A stretch of 64,000 nucleotides of DNA from a candidate division LCP-89 bacterium B3_LCP (GTDB lineage Bacteria; Electryoneota; B3-LCP). The DNA lies in contig NJBN01000009.1 of the NCBI GenBank assembly GCA_005223185.1, positions 73,451-137,450 of the forward strand, given 5' to 3'. Positions within the stretch are counted from its first letter, which is position 1. Each line of letters starts with the position of its first letter. The notes under the pieces were generated by a model. That model searched no databases, had not been told where the DNA came from, and saw nothing but the letters and a program-made list of their open reading frames with translations. The translations under genes were made by a program, and so were the position numbers. Positions 52,752-60,328 of this stretch are shown piece after piece.

Positions 52752-52880
52752 ACTCTCACCCGATTAATATTCGGGTGCTCACCAGAGTAATTCAAGTCTC
52801 TAAAGAGACTGAGTTTATTCAAGATCATTGACTTTAGTCAATTAGTTTTAAAAATTGAGCACCGGAACTTTAGTCCGGTG
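52752..52880. repeat. Array of four palindromes with TTTA/TAAA-type loops
   Basis: Four separate perfect palindromes lie in line: CACCCGA-TTAATAT-TCGGGTG (52757-52777), AGTCTC-TAAA-GAGACT (52795-52810), ATTGAC-TTTA-GTCAAT (52827-52842) and CACCGGA-ACTTTAG-TCCGGTG (52860-52880). The stems differ, but three share a TTTA or TAAA loop. The first has an outer ACTCT/AGAGT arm. The gap 52614-52937 contains no gene; it also has the terminator below. Confidence 0.75.
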
Positions 52881-52887
52881 TTATAAC

Positions 52888-52917
52888 AAAAAAGGGGCAC
52901 GCTACAGCATGCCCCCT
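52888..52917 (-). terminator. Terminator of the 52.9-54.2 kb gene
   Basis: On the minus strand GGGGGCATGCTGTAGCGTGCCCC (stem of 6-8 bp) is followed by six T, 20 bases beyond the stop. It is a strong rho-independent terminator. Confidence 0.9.
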
Positions 52918-52937
52918 TGAGTATACCTATGCAGCTC

Positions 52938-54221
52938 CTACTTCAGGAACAGCATCTTTTTCTGCACAGTTCTTCCGTTGGCTTCTAAGCGGTAGAAGTA
53001 CACTCCTGATGATAGCGAACTGGCATCGAAATTAATCGTATGCAAACCAGGAATGTACGATTGATCGGTTAATACTGCTACCTGGCGTCCCATCGGGTCA
53101 AAAACGGACACCTTTGCCATACCAGCTTTTTCCAGCATGAAGGTGATGGAAGTACTGGGATTGAAAGGATTCGGTGCATTCTGGTGCAGCGCAAAGACGT
53201 TCGGTTGTGAAACGCTGCCTGGTTTTTCTACACCAAGTGGCACATCACCGAAGATAGCGCGTGCGAAGAGGTCGAATACTATCGTAGTTGGTGGAAAACC
53301 TGTCTGACCCTCGAAGAAGTGTCCTTCGCCGTGAACCATAGGTGATGATCCCATTATACGAGCGGAAGTATCCAAGACTTCTAGCCAGACCCAGAATTCT
53401 CCGTTGGTATTCTGTAAGTATGAAGATATGTCGAATACCTGCCATTCTGGAAAAAATGTACTTACCCATGCTTCCCAGTTTGCAATTTCAGCTCCCGGCT
53501 GTGTAGGTGTTCCTGCATTATATAGATGCACCTTGACCACGCCTTCACCAACTTCTGGAGGGTCATATGCAAACATAGCACGTATATAGTGAGCATAGAG
53601 GGGTATTGTGACACCATCTGCTGCTGGTGTAAAACGAATCATAGCACCGGTAGTAAGCGGGAAGTTCAAATAGGACAAATTAGTAAAATCCCAGCTATAC
53701 TGCCGGTTATCATATCCGAATTCGAATGTGTTGGCATCGGTCACTTCAACCCATCCAGCTTTGGAGGTGTCGTTGTCGCTGTCTTCATCCGTTGGCAAGG
53801 TTGTGTAAGCTTGCATGAAATACGAACCCGGTGCTGGAATTGTCCAAATGTGCTCTCTTTCCTGCATTCCTCCGGAAAGAATACCGTCCCATGGCAGGAG
53901 CTGAACCGCCGCGCCATCCACCGCGAACCAGGATTCCACCCCACCTTCATCTTGAAGACCTAAATTGTGAATCTCCACTGTACAGGTTTTCTCAGTGAAA
54001 TAAGCAGAAGTGGGCATAGGTACATGGAATTTCTGCGCGGATACGTCGTGGTCGGCATCAGTTGGATTGATCACTATCTTAGAACTAGCCTGTCCCAGTA
54101 GATTGTACGGGATCGCCTTATAGGCGATTGTTGTTTGATCCACTGATACTGCTTTCCCCCATACCTGTCCCCCAAAGATCAGAACGAAGGACAGGAGAAT
54201 CCATACTGTTTTTTTTAACAT
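52938..54221 (-). CDS. T9SS-secreted protein (427 residues)
   Basis: This exported protein starts at the ATG at 54221, which has GAGGAGA seven bases upstream and opens the signal peptide MLKKTVWILLSFVLIF; the earlier in-frame ATG lacks this. The body has beta-rich, CARDB-like segments (about residues 30-165), then a domain (about 150-300) with GWVEVTDANTFEFGYDNRQ shared with the neighbour at 54369. The end is a type A sorting domain (LHQNAPNPFNPSTSITFML, SSGVYFYRLEANG, MLFLK). No catalytic motif is visible. It is probably an adhesin-like or surface protein. Confidence 0.85.
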   Translation of the reverse strand: MLKKTVWILLSFVLIFGGQVWGKAVSVDQTTIAYKAIPYNLLGQASSKIVINPTDADHDVSAQKFHVPMPTSAYFTEKTCTVEIHNLGLQDEGGVESWFAVDGAAVQLLPWDGILSGGMQEREHIWTIPAPGSYFMQAYTTLPTDEDSDNDTSKAGWVEVTDANTFEFGYDNRQYSWDFTNLSYLNFPLTTGAMIRFTPAADGVTIPLYAHYIRAMFAYDPPEVGEGVVKVHLYNAGTPTQPGAEIANWEAWVSTFFPEWQVFDISSYLQNTNGEFWVWLEVLDTSARIMGSSPMVHGEGHFFEGQTGFPPTTIVFDLFARAIFGDVPLGVEKPGSVSQPNVFALHQNAPNPFNPSTSITFMLEKAGMAKVSVFDPMGRQVAVLTDQSYIPGLHTINFDASSLSSGVYFYRLEANGRTVQKKMLFLK

Positions 54222-54282
54222 TTTGTCTCTCCTCATCACTTTATTGATTTGATTAGTTTCTGCAGAGAAAGTTTTAGTTTCG

Positions 54283-54311
54283 AATTTACGCGAAGTTGTT
54301 CAGGAATGCAA
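54283..54311 (-). promoter_or_regulatory. Promoter for the 427-residue T9SS protein gene
   Basis: On the minus strand TTGCAT, 17 bases and TAAATT lie about 60 bases before the start codon. The -35 box is less good than in the other promoters. Confidence 0.55.
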
Positions 54312-54368
54312 GAATAAACTATTATATTTAGTCCTATCGGCGATTCGGCGAAAGATAATGAGGTAAGA

Positions 54369-56768
54369 TTATTTCAGTAGGGTGATTCGGCGAGTGATCA
54401 TATTGTCGTTCGTCGTCATTTGCAGCCAGTATGAACCTGAAGGAAGGCTATCCCCAGACCAGTCAACTGAGTGTTCACCCGCTTGATATTGCTGATCTAA
54501 CAGCCGCAATATAAGTTGTCCCTGCAGGTTGTAAAGATCAAAGTGAACGTTAGAAGGCGCTGGCAACACGAAAGAAATCCGGGTGGAAGAGTTGAAAGGA
54601 TTGGGGTAGTTTTGCAGTAGTTGCAGTTGGTAGGGCGTCGATTCAATAATTGGTTGAACTCCTGAAGTACCGGTCATGATCGTTCGCACATTGAAATTGA
54701 GGATCGATGCATCTGCATCAGAGCCATCATAAGTGTAGAAATGTCCGGGCGTGAAGCAATCTTCTATATGACCGGTTATGTGGGGAGTATTATTTAAGGA
54801 AGTAACTTCCAACCACACCCAGAAATTGGGATGACCATTCTGCAGATAGTTGCATCCGGAAATGTCTATCTCAGCCCATTGAGGAGCTATACTTCCAGCA
54901 TCGATGTTGACAGTTGCAGAATACACCTCCGCACCAGGATTATCCCCTACGCCATCAGCAAATATATGCAGGTTGACGTCACCTGCAGTATTGAACATTG
55001 CCTTTAGAGTCTCTGCCTGAAGATTTCCGGCTAGACCGTCCTCTTCTGGAGTAAAATGCACCAATGCCCCTGTATACTGCCCGAAGTTGAAAGGATACGG
55101 TCCCATATAGGTAACTTGACGATGATCGTACCCTAATTCGAAGGTGCCCGCAGGTGTTACTTCCACCAAACCCGCCAGTGAAGTGTCGTTAGACAGCTCT
55201 TCATCACCGGAGAGTTGCGTGTATGCTTTAAAATCGTATATACCCACATCAGGAGACGTCCAATCGAAGGTGCGTGTCAGTGTGTCGCCCGCGTTGATCT
55301 GCGACCATGGGGTTAAAGGCGTGACAGTCCCGTTCACATTATAGTAAGCAGGCACGTGGACCTGGTTAGCGGTGCCGTAGTTTATCAAATCAACCGAGCA
55401 TTCTAAGGTGAGTTGATTTTCATACGTAGGAAATGGGATTAGAAGCCGGGAAGCTCCGGTATCATTTTGGGGTAACTCTTCCGATAGCAAGCTAATATCG
55501 TCAATGAAAAGTCCCTCCCCCACTCCGCCATCATCGTTACCATCCGTGATAACTCTGAAACGTAAGCGTACATCCTGTCCAGCCCAGGGAGAAAGATCGA
55601 TACTGTTAGTGGGGAAACCTTCATCTCCCCAATAACCGTAGCTTCGTTCAACCCACTGCAACTGTGAACCATCATGCGCCCAGTCATAAACTATAGGAGT
55701 CCATGTCGGAGTTCCTGTCGGAGCAACTTCAATAAAGTAGAAATCGTCCAGGATGTCATCTCCTTCGCCGTCGTAATCGGGCAGATCGCAGTAAACCCAG
55801 TAGGTCATCCGAGTGCTCATACCTGATGGAATGGAAATAGCCGGTGAAATCAATGCATCTGACAGAAAAGTCTGATTTTCACAATTGAAACTGTGGCTGT
55901 AGCTGTGATAGTTATCTTGTGTGAGGTCCCAATAATCTCCCGATATGTTTCCTGTTTCCAGTGTAAACTCATCCGGATAACTGTTGCCCTCAGCGAAATT
56001 GTGGAGATAAACAGTAGCGCCCTCAGCTATTTCGATGTTATCGACGAAGAAACCAATCTGCAGGGGGTCATCAGCGGTACAGTGGGCATCATCCGAAGCG
56101 AACCCAAACCTGATTTTTATTTCATCCAGAGTGTACGACGATAGATCGAAGCTGGCAGGAAGCCAACCGTTGGAAAGATCTGCCCAACCCGGAATACCGG
56201 TTCCCATCTCCCAACGCCAACCAAAGCTACGCAGGCTCTGGCAGGTATATTCAGGATAATCAGGTACTAGTACTTCCCAATCATCCACTAGAGGATCAGA
56301 ATTGAAAACCCACACGTTACAGCCGTCGAAGCCGTCGTAATCACCCATAGTGTCAGGTTCTTCTACAGCCCAGAAGAGATCGAAACTTAAAACCGGATTT
56401 ACCGTGCCTGATAAGTCAATTTCTGGGCTTACTAAGTATTGCAGCCAGTTGTTATCATACCCCATCAAACCGACGTTACCACACCACCAGGAAGAATCGC
56501 CACTATATGCGTTGTACGTTTCCGTGTGCCACATGGCGCCTGGGTCCGTCAAATCAATACTGAACCACCCACCCGTGCCCTCTTCAAAATCCTGTTGGTA
56601 AATAACAATCTCTTCATCAGTCAAGTTCAATTGGATGTAAGCGGGATCCATTGAACCGTAACCTCTTATTCTTAAAGGACAGTCTGCATGGGATGGCGTT
56701 ACTGCCATTACAATCAAGCAGAGAGTTACAAAACTAGTAAACGCCTTTGTAAGGGTGTTGAGCTTCAT
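54369..56768 (-). CDS. T9SS-secreted multidomain protein (799 residues)
   Basis: This exported protein has a signal peptide (about 1-28, ending PSHAD). Two related jelly-roll-like segments follow (about 50-260 and 270-440); each has FxxDNIxI/LFIDDISL-type turns and a WxxxD pattern, as in MAM/carbohydrate-binding-like lectin folds (EIKIRFGFASDDA, DVRLRFRVITDGND). Then a CARDB-like region (about 445-540) and a domain (about 540-700) matching the neighbour at 52938 (GLVEVTPAGTFELGYDHRQ). It ends in a type A sorting domain (LLQNYPNPFNSSTRISFVLP, PSGSYWLQMTTND, ITLLK). No catalytic residue is recognised; it may bind glycans. Confidence 0.85.
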   Translation of the reverse strand: MKLNTLTKAFTSFVTLCLIVMAVTPSHADCPLRIRGYGSMDPAYIQLNLTDEEIVIYQQDFEEGTGGWFSIDLTDPGAMWHTETYNAYSGDSSWWCGNVGLMGYDNNWLQYLVSPEIDLSGTVNPVLSFDLFWAVEEPDTMGDYDGFDGCNVWVFNSDPLVDDWEVLVPDYPEYTCQSLRSFGWRWEMGTGIPGWADLSNGWLPASFDLSSYTLDEIKIRFGFASDDAHCTADDPLQIGFFVDNIEIAEGATVYLHNFAEGNSYPDEFTLETGNISGDYWDLTQDNYHSYSHSFNCENQTFLSDALISPAISIPSGMSTRMTYWVYCDLPDYDGEGDDILDDFYFIEVAPTGTPTWTPIVYDWAHDGSQLQWVERSYGYWGDEGFPTNSIDLSPWAGQDVRLRFRVITDGNDDGGVGEGLFIDDISLLSEELPQNDTGASRLLIPFPTYENQLTLECSVDLINYGTANQVHVPAYYNVNGTVTPLTPWSQINAGDTLTRTFDWTSPDVGIYDFKAYTQLSGDEELSNDTSLAGLVEVTPAGTFELGYDHRQVTYMGPYPFNFGQYTGALVHFTPEEDGLAGNLQAETLKAMFNTAGDVNLHIFADGVGDNPGAEVYSATVNIDAGSIAPQWAEIDISGCNYLQNGHPNFWVWLEVTSLNNTPHITGHIEDCFTPGHFYTYDGSDADASILNFNVRTIMTGTSGVQPIIESTPYQLQLLQNYPNPFNSSTRISFVLPAPSNVHFDLYNLQGQLILRLLDQQYQAGEHSVDWSGDSLPSGSYWLQMTTNDNMITRRITLLK

Positions 56769-56800
56769 GAATTATCAGCCATTAAGCAATTAATATAAAG

Positions 56801-56829
56801 AAGATAACACCTTTTTGGGGAAAAAGCAA
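56801..56829 (-). promoter_or_regulatory. Promoter for the 799-residue T9SS protein gene
   Basis: On the minus strand TTGCTT, 17 bases and TATCTT lie about 35 bases before the start. It overlaps the short gap after the membrane protein gene at 56867. Confidence 0.55.
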
Positions 56830-56866
56830 GAGAGTTTTGGAGATTGGCAAGCGAAGGTGGGGCTTA

Positions 56867-57253
56867 TCAGAAAATACTACCTAAAACGAATCCGACTATG
56901 ATGCCGAAGAGAAATACCATGGTCAACACTCGGTAATTCATCACTTCCTTGGCGTAACCTCTCTTGATGGCAAACACCGAAAGAAAGTAGCCTATTCCAT
57001 TAAATACCCAGAAGATAGGCAGCGCTACCACCTTGATAATCAGAGGTCCTATAAACGGAACGAAAGCGATCAGAGTCATCAGACCTGCAAAGGCGTTGGT
57101 GAGCACGCCAAAAACAGTTACCGAAACGCCGATGACTTTTTTATCAACGCCGAAATAGATGCCTAAAGCAACCATAGCGAAAATTATCGCCCATATCAAT
57201 AATATTTTTGATAGAGGGCGCAAATAAGCCCAAAGTTGTTTCGGCGTTTTCAT
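56867..57253 (-). CDS. Small membrane protein downstream of the BMC genes
   Basis: This 128-residue protein is mostly hydrophobic, with three or four membrane helices (about 16-35, 40-75 in two parts, 105-126) and few charged residues. There are no cysteines or catalytic motifs. It follows the second BMC gene by 26 bases on the same strand, so it is probably in the same transcript. A membrane protein is unexpected for a shell protein operon. I cannot assign a function. Confidence 0.65.
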   Translation of the reverse strand: MKTPKQLWAYLRPLSKILLIWAIIFAMVALGIYFGVDKKVIGVSVTVFGVLTNAFAGLMTLIAFVPFIGPLIIKVVALPIFWVFNGIGYFLSVFAIKRGYAKEVMNYRVLTMVFLFGIIVGFVLGSIF

Positions 57254-57279
57254 AATATGCGGGCGTTAGGTGTGAGGAA

Positions 57280-57783
57280 TTATTCCGGTGGGTAGAATTT
57301 ACGGAGCTCGTTAACCAACTGCTTTTTACCCGCTTTGGATATTTCACGACCGGTCAGCGTGAAGTTCTCTGTTTTCCGAGCCAGGGATCTCAAGTCTTTA
57401 ACGGTCATCTCTACGAGGGATGAAAATTTAACTTCCCTCTTCGTGGTTTTCGCCCTCCGTTTCTTCACAGTGCCTGTTTCCGGATAGAGCATTATATCTT
57501 CCACATTGTCATGAGGCCGGGGAATAATATGTGTGGATATGAGTTCACCCACTTTTTCAGCCGCTCGAGCGCCAGCGTCCACTGCAGAACGCACCGCACC
57601 GACTTCCCCGACAACCTCTATGACCACCAAACCACCACGAGTCCTTTCCTTGCGTAGCAACTTGACCTTGGCAGCTTTAACCATGGCGTCCGCAGATTCG
57701 ATGGCTCCCACCAGACCGCGTGTTTCAATTAAACCGAGAGCACATTCGCCGGCAGAAGGTTTACCTCTTGCCGTCTCATCCAT
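57280..57783 (-). CDS. BMC shell protein with SAP/Rho-N-like C-terminal tail
   Basis: This hexameric shell protein of the single-domain (BMC-H) type has residues 15-95 fitting the family ([57 protein letters not shown]). It then carries an unusual extension: a basic linker at 107-118 (KKRRAKTTKREVK), then 126-162 in the pattern of a SAP or Rho N-terminal helix-turn-helix (MTVKDLRSLARK, then GKKQLVNELRKF). The total is 167 residues against about 90-100 for ordinary BMC-H. In the hexamer the tail would lie on one face. A role in binding nucleic acid or cargo is inference. It follows the first BMC gene by nine bases. Confidence 0.9.
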   Translation of the reverse strand: MDETARGKPSAGECALGLIETRGLVGAIESADAMVKAAKVKLLRKERTRGGLVVIEVVGEVGAVRSAVDAGARAAEKVGELISTHIIPRPHDNVEDIMLYPETGTVKKRRAKTTKREVKFSSLVEMTVKDLRSLARKTENFTLTGREISKAGKKQLVNELRKFYPPE

Positions 57784-57792
57784 TATAATAAC

Positions 57793-58104
57793 CTACTCGA
57801 TATTGGGGTTATCGCGGTGCGGAACGATCATCTCCACTTCCTGGTGCGGTCTCGGAATCACGTGAACGGAAACTAACTCTCCAACTTTTTCAGCAGCGGT
57901 AGCACCGGCATCCGTCGCAGCTTTAACAGCACCTACATCCCCGCGCACGAAGACCGTAACGTAGCCGCCTCCGATCTTTTCTTTACCAACGAGTTGCACC
58001 TTGGCAGCCTTAACCATTGCATCGGCTGCTTCGATCGCGCCTACTAAGCCGCGCGTCTCGATCATTCCCAGGGCTTCCAAAGTTTTCATGCTCTCCTCGG
58101 GCAT
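57793..58104 (-). CDS. BMC shell protein (BMC-H, PduA/EutM/CcmK type)
   Basis: This 103-residue BMC-H protein starts at the ATG at 58104, which has AGGA six bases upstream; a second ATG at 58089 also follows a GAGGAG and may be used. The conserved features are [63 protein letters not shown] and [12 protein letters not shown]. The KAAK segment lies at the hexamer interface. It is likely to be the major shell tile. No pentamer (EutN/CcmL) or signature enzyme gene is adjacent on this strand, so the full organelle set must lie elsewhere, or this is a satellite locus. Confidence 0.94.
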   Translation of the reverse strand: MPEESMKTLEALGMIETRGLVGAIEAADAMVKAAKVQLVGKEKIGGGYVTVFVRGDVGAVKAATDAGATAAEKVGELVSVHVIPRPHQEVEMIVPHRDNPNIE

Positions 58105-58145
58105 TCTTATTCCTAGAAAATTCTGATATCTTTTTACTTGCGCTA

Positions 58146-58174
58146 AAATTAGCAAATTCTAAGATCATTGTCAA
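58146..58174 (-). promoter_or_regulatory. Promoter for the BMC operon
   Basis: On the minus strand TTGACA, 17 bases and TAATTT lie about 40 bases before the BMC start. Confidence 0.65.
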
Positions 58175-58217
58175 CGCTTTTTTTCAGAAACTACGGGCAG
58201 AATTTCAAGGAAAATGT

Positions 58218-58246
58218 TTGCTTTTTTTAAAGAGATTATTTATATT
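58218..58246 (+). promoter_or_regulatory. Promoter for the methylmalonyl-CoA mutase genes
   Basis: TTGCTT, 17 bases and TATATT lie about 40 bases before the TTG start at 58286. It is back to back with the BMC promoter, 43 bases apart. Confidence 0.65.
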
Positions 58247-58285
58247 TGCGGTGAGACTAAATGAATATGGCATACCGGAGGCTAT

Positions 58286-58690
58286 TTGAACGAGGCTAAA
58301 AAGATTCGTATTCTGTTGGCAAAACCTGGACTGGACGGACACGATCGCGGCATAAAAGTTGTCGCACAAGCATTAATAGAAGCGGGCTTTGAAGTCATTT
58401 ATACCGGATTGCACCAGAGCATTGGCGGAATAGTCCAAGCTGCGCTTCAGGAAGATCCGGATATTATTGGTTTGTCCATCCTGTCCGGAGCTCACCTCCC
58501 TATTTGTAATCAACTGCATAAAAAACTCCGTGAAGCCCAATTGGATGAGGTCCCCGTTGTATTGGGTGGCGTTGTTCCCCGGAACGATTTCCAAGAACTT
58601 GATGATATGGGAGTTAAAGCTATATTTACAGCGGGTGCGAAATTCGACGCTATTGCTAAGGATCTGAGATCTTTGGTCGAAACCAGTTAA
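58286..58690 (+). CDS. Methylmalonyl-CoA mutase B12-binding subunit
   Basis: This 134-residue cobalamin-binding domain is split from the large subunit. It has the DGHDRG motif with the histidine that ligates cobalt from below (AKPGLDGHDRGIKVVAQAL), IGLSILSGAH and the glycine-rich loop VVLGGVVPRNDF. It matches the C-terminal part of the fused human-type enzyme. The start is a TTG with GGAGG four bases upstream. The large-subunit gene follows by 12 bases. Divergent from the BMC genes. Confidence 0.95.
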   Translation: MNEAKKIRILLAKPGLDGHDRGIKVVAQALIEAGFEVIYTGLHQSIGGIVQAALQEDPDIIGLSILSGAHLPICNQLHKKLREAQLDEVPVVLGGVVPRNDFQELDDMGVKAIFTAGAKFDAIAKDLRSLVETS

Positions 58691-58702
58691 AGATTAACTA
58701 TA

Positions 58703-60301
58703 ATGTCTGAAGATATAAAAAAAGTAATACTGGAATCTGGGATAGAGGTAAAGCCGGTTTACGGACCTGACGACATTGCCGCGGGCGATCCAACTGGCAG
58801 TATAGGTCAACCTGGTGAATATCCCTTCACGCGCGGTATCCACAAACTGATGTACCGCAAACGCCCTTTCACAATGCGGCAGTATTCGGGATTTGCCTCA
58901 GCATCCCAAACCAACCAGAGGTTCCGCTTTCTGATCGAACAGGGTCAGACCGGATTGAACGTAGCCTTCGACCTTCCCACTCAAATGGGTCTCGATTCCG
59001 ATGATGATCGTTCCTTTGGAGAAGTCGGACGTGTCGGTATGGCTGTCGATAGCTTAGCTGACATGGAAACTGCCTTTGAAGGAATTCCACTGGACAAGAT
59101 CACTGTTTCGCTAACGATAAACGCAGTGGCAGTCGTTTTGATGGCAATGTACTTCGCCATGGCTGAAAAACAGGGATATGATCTGAAGTCACTGCGCGGT
59201 ACTGCTCAGAATGACATATTGAAGGAATACGTCGGACGTGGCACCTGGATATTTCCGGTGGAACCGTCCATGAGATTGATCGGTGATACCATTGAGTTCT
59301 GCGCCAGGGAAGTCCCCAAGTACAGCCCGGTTTCCGTCTGTGGTTATCATATCCGCGAATCAGGCGCTGATCCGGTGCAGGAAATGGCATACGCTTTCGG
59401 TATCGCCCGCGCCTATGCCGATGAAGCGTTGAATCGGGGACTAGATATCGATGAGTTTGCCGGGCGTCTGAGCTTCAACTTTGACATTTTCGGCAGTCTC
59501 TTCGAACAGGTGGCTAAATTCCGCGCGGGAAGAAGATATTGGGCGCGCATAATCAAGGAAGATTATGGAGCAAAGGACCCCAGGTCACTGTGGCTGCGTA
59601 TGATCGCAGGCGGTGGTGGCGGTGGATTGACCATCCAACAGCCGGAAAATAATATAGTCCGAGGGGCATATTACGCACTGATTTCGGCTCTGTCCGGTAC
59701 GCAGACTATGGCGTTATGTTCCTATGACGAAGCATATACGATTCCATCTGAAAAGGCTGCCTTGATCTCTCTTCGCACTATGCAAATTTTAATCGAAGAG
59801 ATGGGCTTGGCTGATACTGTAGATCCATTAGGTGGATCGTACTACGTGGAATCTCTGACTGACGAAATGGAGAAGCTCATAGAGGAATGCTTGAATGACG
59901 TCCTGGATCGCGGCGGCATGGTTAAATTGATCGCTGATGGTACGATCCAGCAGCAAGTCGCCAAACAGGCATACCAGACCGAGAAGAAAATTCAATCTGG
60001 TGAAATCCACAAGGTGGGTGTAAACTGCTATCAAACTGAGGATGAAGAACGAAAAGTCGAATTACATCCTTATGATGAAGATGCTGCTGAAAAACAGAGA
60101 GAACGCATACGGCAGATTCGTCAAAACCGATCACAATCCGATGTGGATCGCTGCTTAAGTGAGGTACGACATATCGCAGAAGATGGAGGTAACCTGATGC
60201 CGCCCATTATCGAAGCTGTTAAGACGTATGTAACTCTGGGTGAGATAACGGACGTTCTGAAGGAAACCTTCGGTGAGTTTAATGAGCCGGTGAGATTTTA
60301 A
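58703..60301 (+). CDS. Methylmalonyl-CoA mutase large subunit
   Basis: This catalytic chain of 532 residues catalyses the reversible rearrangement of succinyl-CoA and (R)-methylmalonyl-CoA with adenosylcobalamin. It shows EYPFTRGIHKLMYR, FTMRQYSGFASASQTN, the barrel AFDLPTQMGLDSDD, NDILKEYVGRGTW, CGYHIRESGAD and ADTVDPLGGSYYVE. Tyr61, Arg179 and His216 align with Tyr89, Arg207 and His244 of the P. shermanii enzyme, including the exact 118- and 37-residue spacings; the Tyr/Arg pair separates methylmalonyl- from isobutyryl-CoA (Phe/Gln) mutases. It is not fused to a B12 domain, which is the small subunit upstream. No epimerase or MeaB chaperone is adjacent. Confidence 0.95.
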   Translation: MSEDIKKVILESGIEVKPVYGPDDIAAGDPTGSIGQPGEYPFTRGIHKLMYRKRPFTMRQYSGFASASQTNQRFRFLIEQGQTGLNVAFDLPTQMGLDSDDDRSFGEVGRVGMAVDSLADMETAFEGIPLDKITVSLTINAVAVVLMAMYFAMAEKQGYDLKSLRGTAQNDILKEYVGRGTWIFPVEPSMRLIGDTIEFCAREVPKYSPVSVCGYHIRESGADPVQEMAYAFGIARAYADEALNRGLDIDEFAGRLSFNFDIFGSLFEQVAKFRAGRRYWARIIKEDYGAKDPRSLWLRMIAGGGGGGLTIQQPENNIVRGAYYALISALSGTQTMALCSYDEAYTIPSEKAALISLRTMQILIEEMGLADTVDPLGGSYYVESLTDEMEKLIEECLNDVLDRGGMVKLIADGTIQQQVAKQAYQTEKKIQSGEIHKVGVNCYQTEDEERKVELHPYDEDAAEKQRERIRQIRQNRSQSDVDRCLSEVRHIAEDGGNLMPPIIEAVKTYVTLGEITDVLKETFGEFNEPVRF

Positions 60302-60328
60302 GGTGGTTATTATATATACTGTAGAAGA

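Noticed and set aside
52757-52880. Hairpin array as a CRISPR array
   Set aside because: The palindromes differ in stem sequence and length, and spacing is irregular; there are no direct repeats of 24-40 bases and no cas genes nearby.
58104-58155. Extended start of the first BMC protein (17 extra residues)
   Set aside because: The extra residues are not part of the BMC fold, and the ATGs at 58104 and 58089 have ribosome binding sites.
58703-60301. Isobutyryl-CoA mutase in place of methylmalonyl-CoA mutase
   Set aside because: The isobutyryl enzyme has Phe and Gln at the positions that here are Tyr61 and Arg179, with correct spacing to His216.
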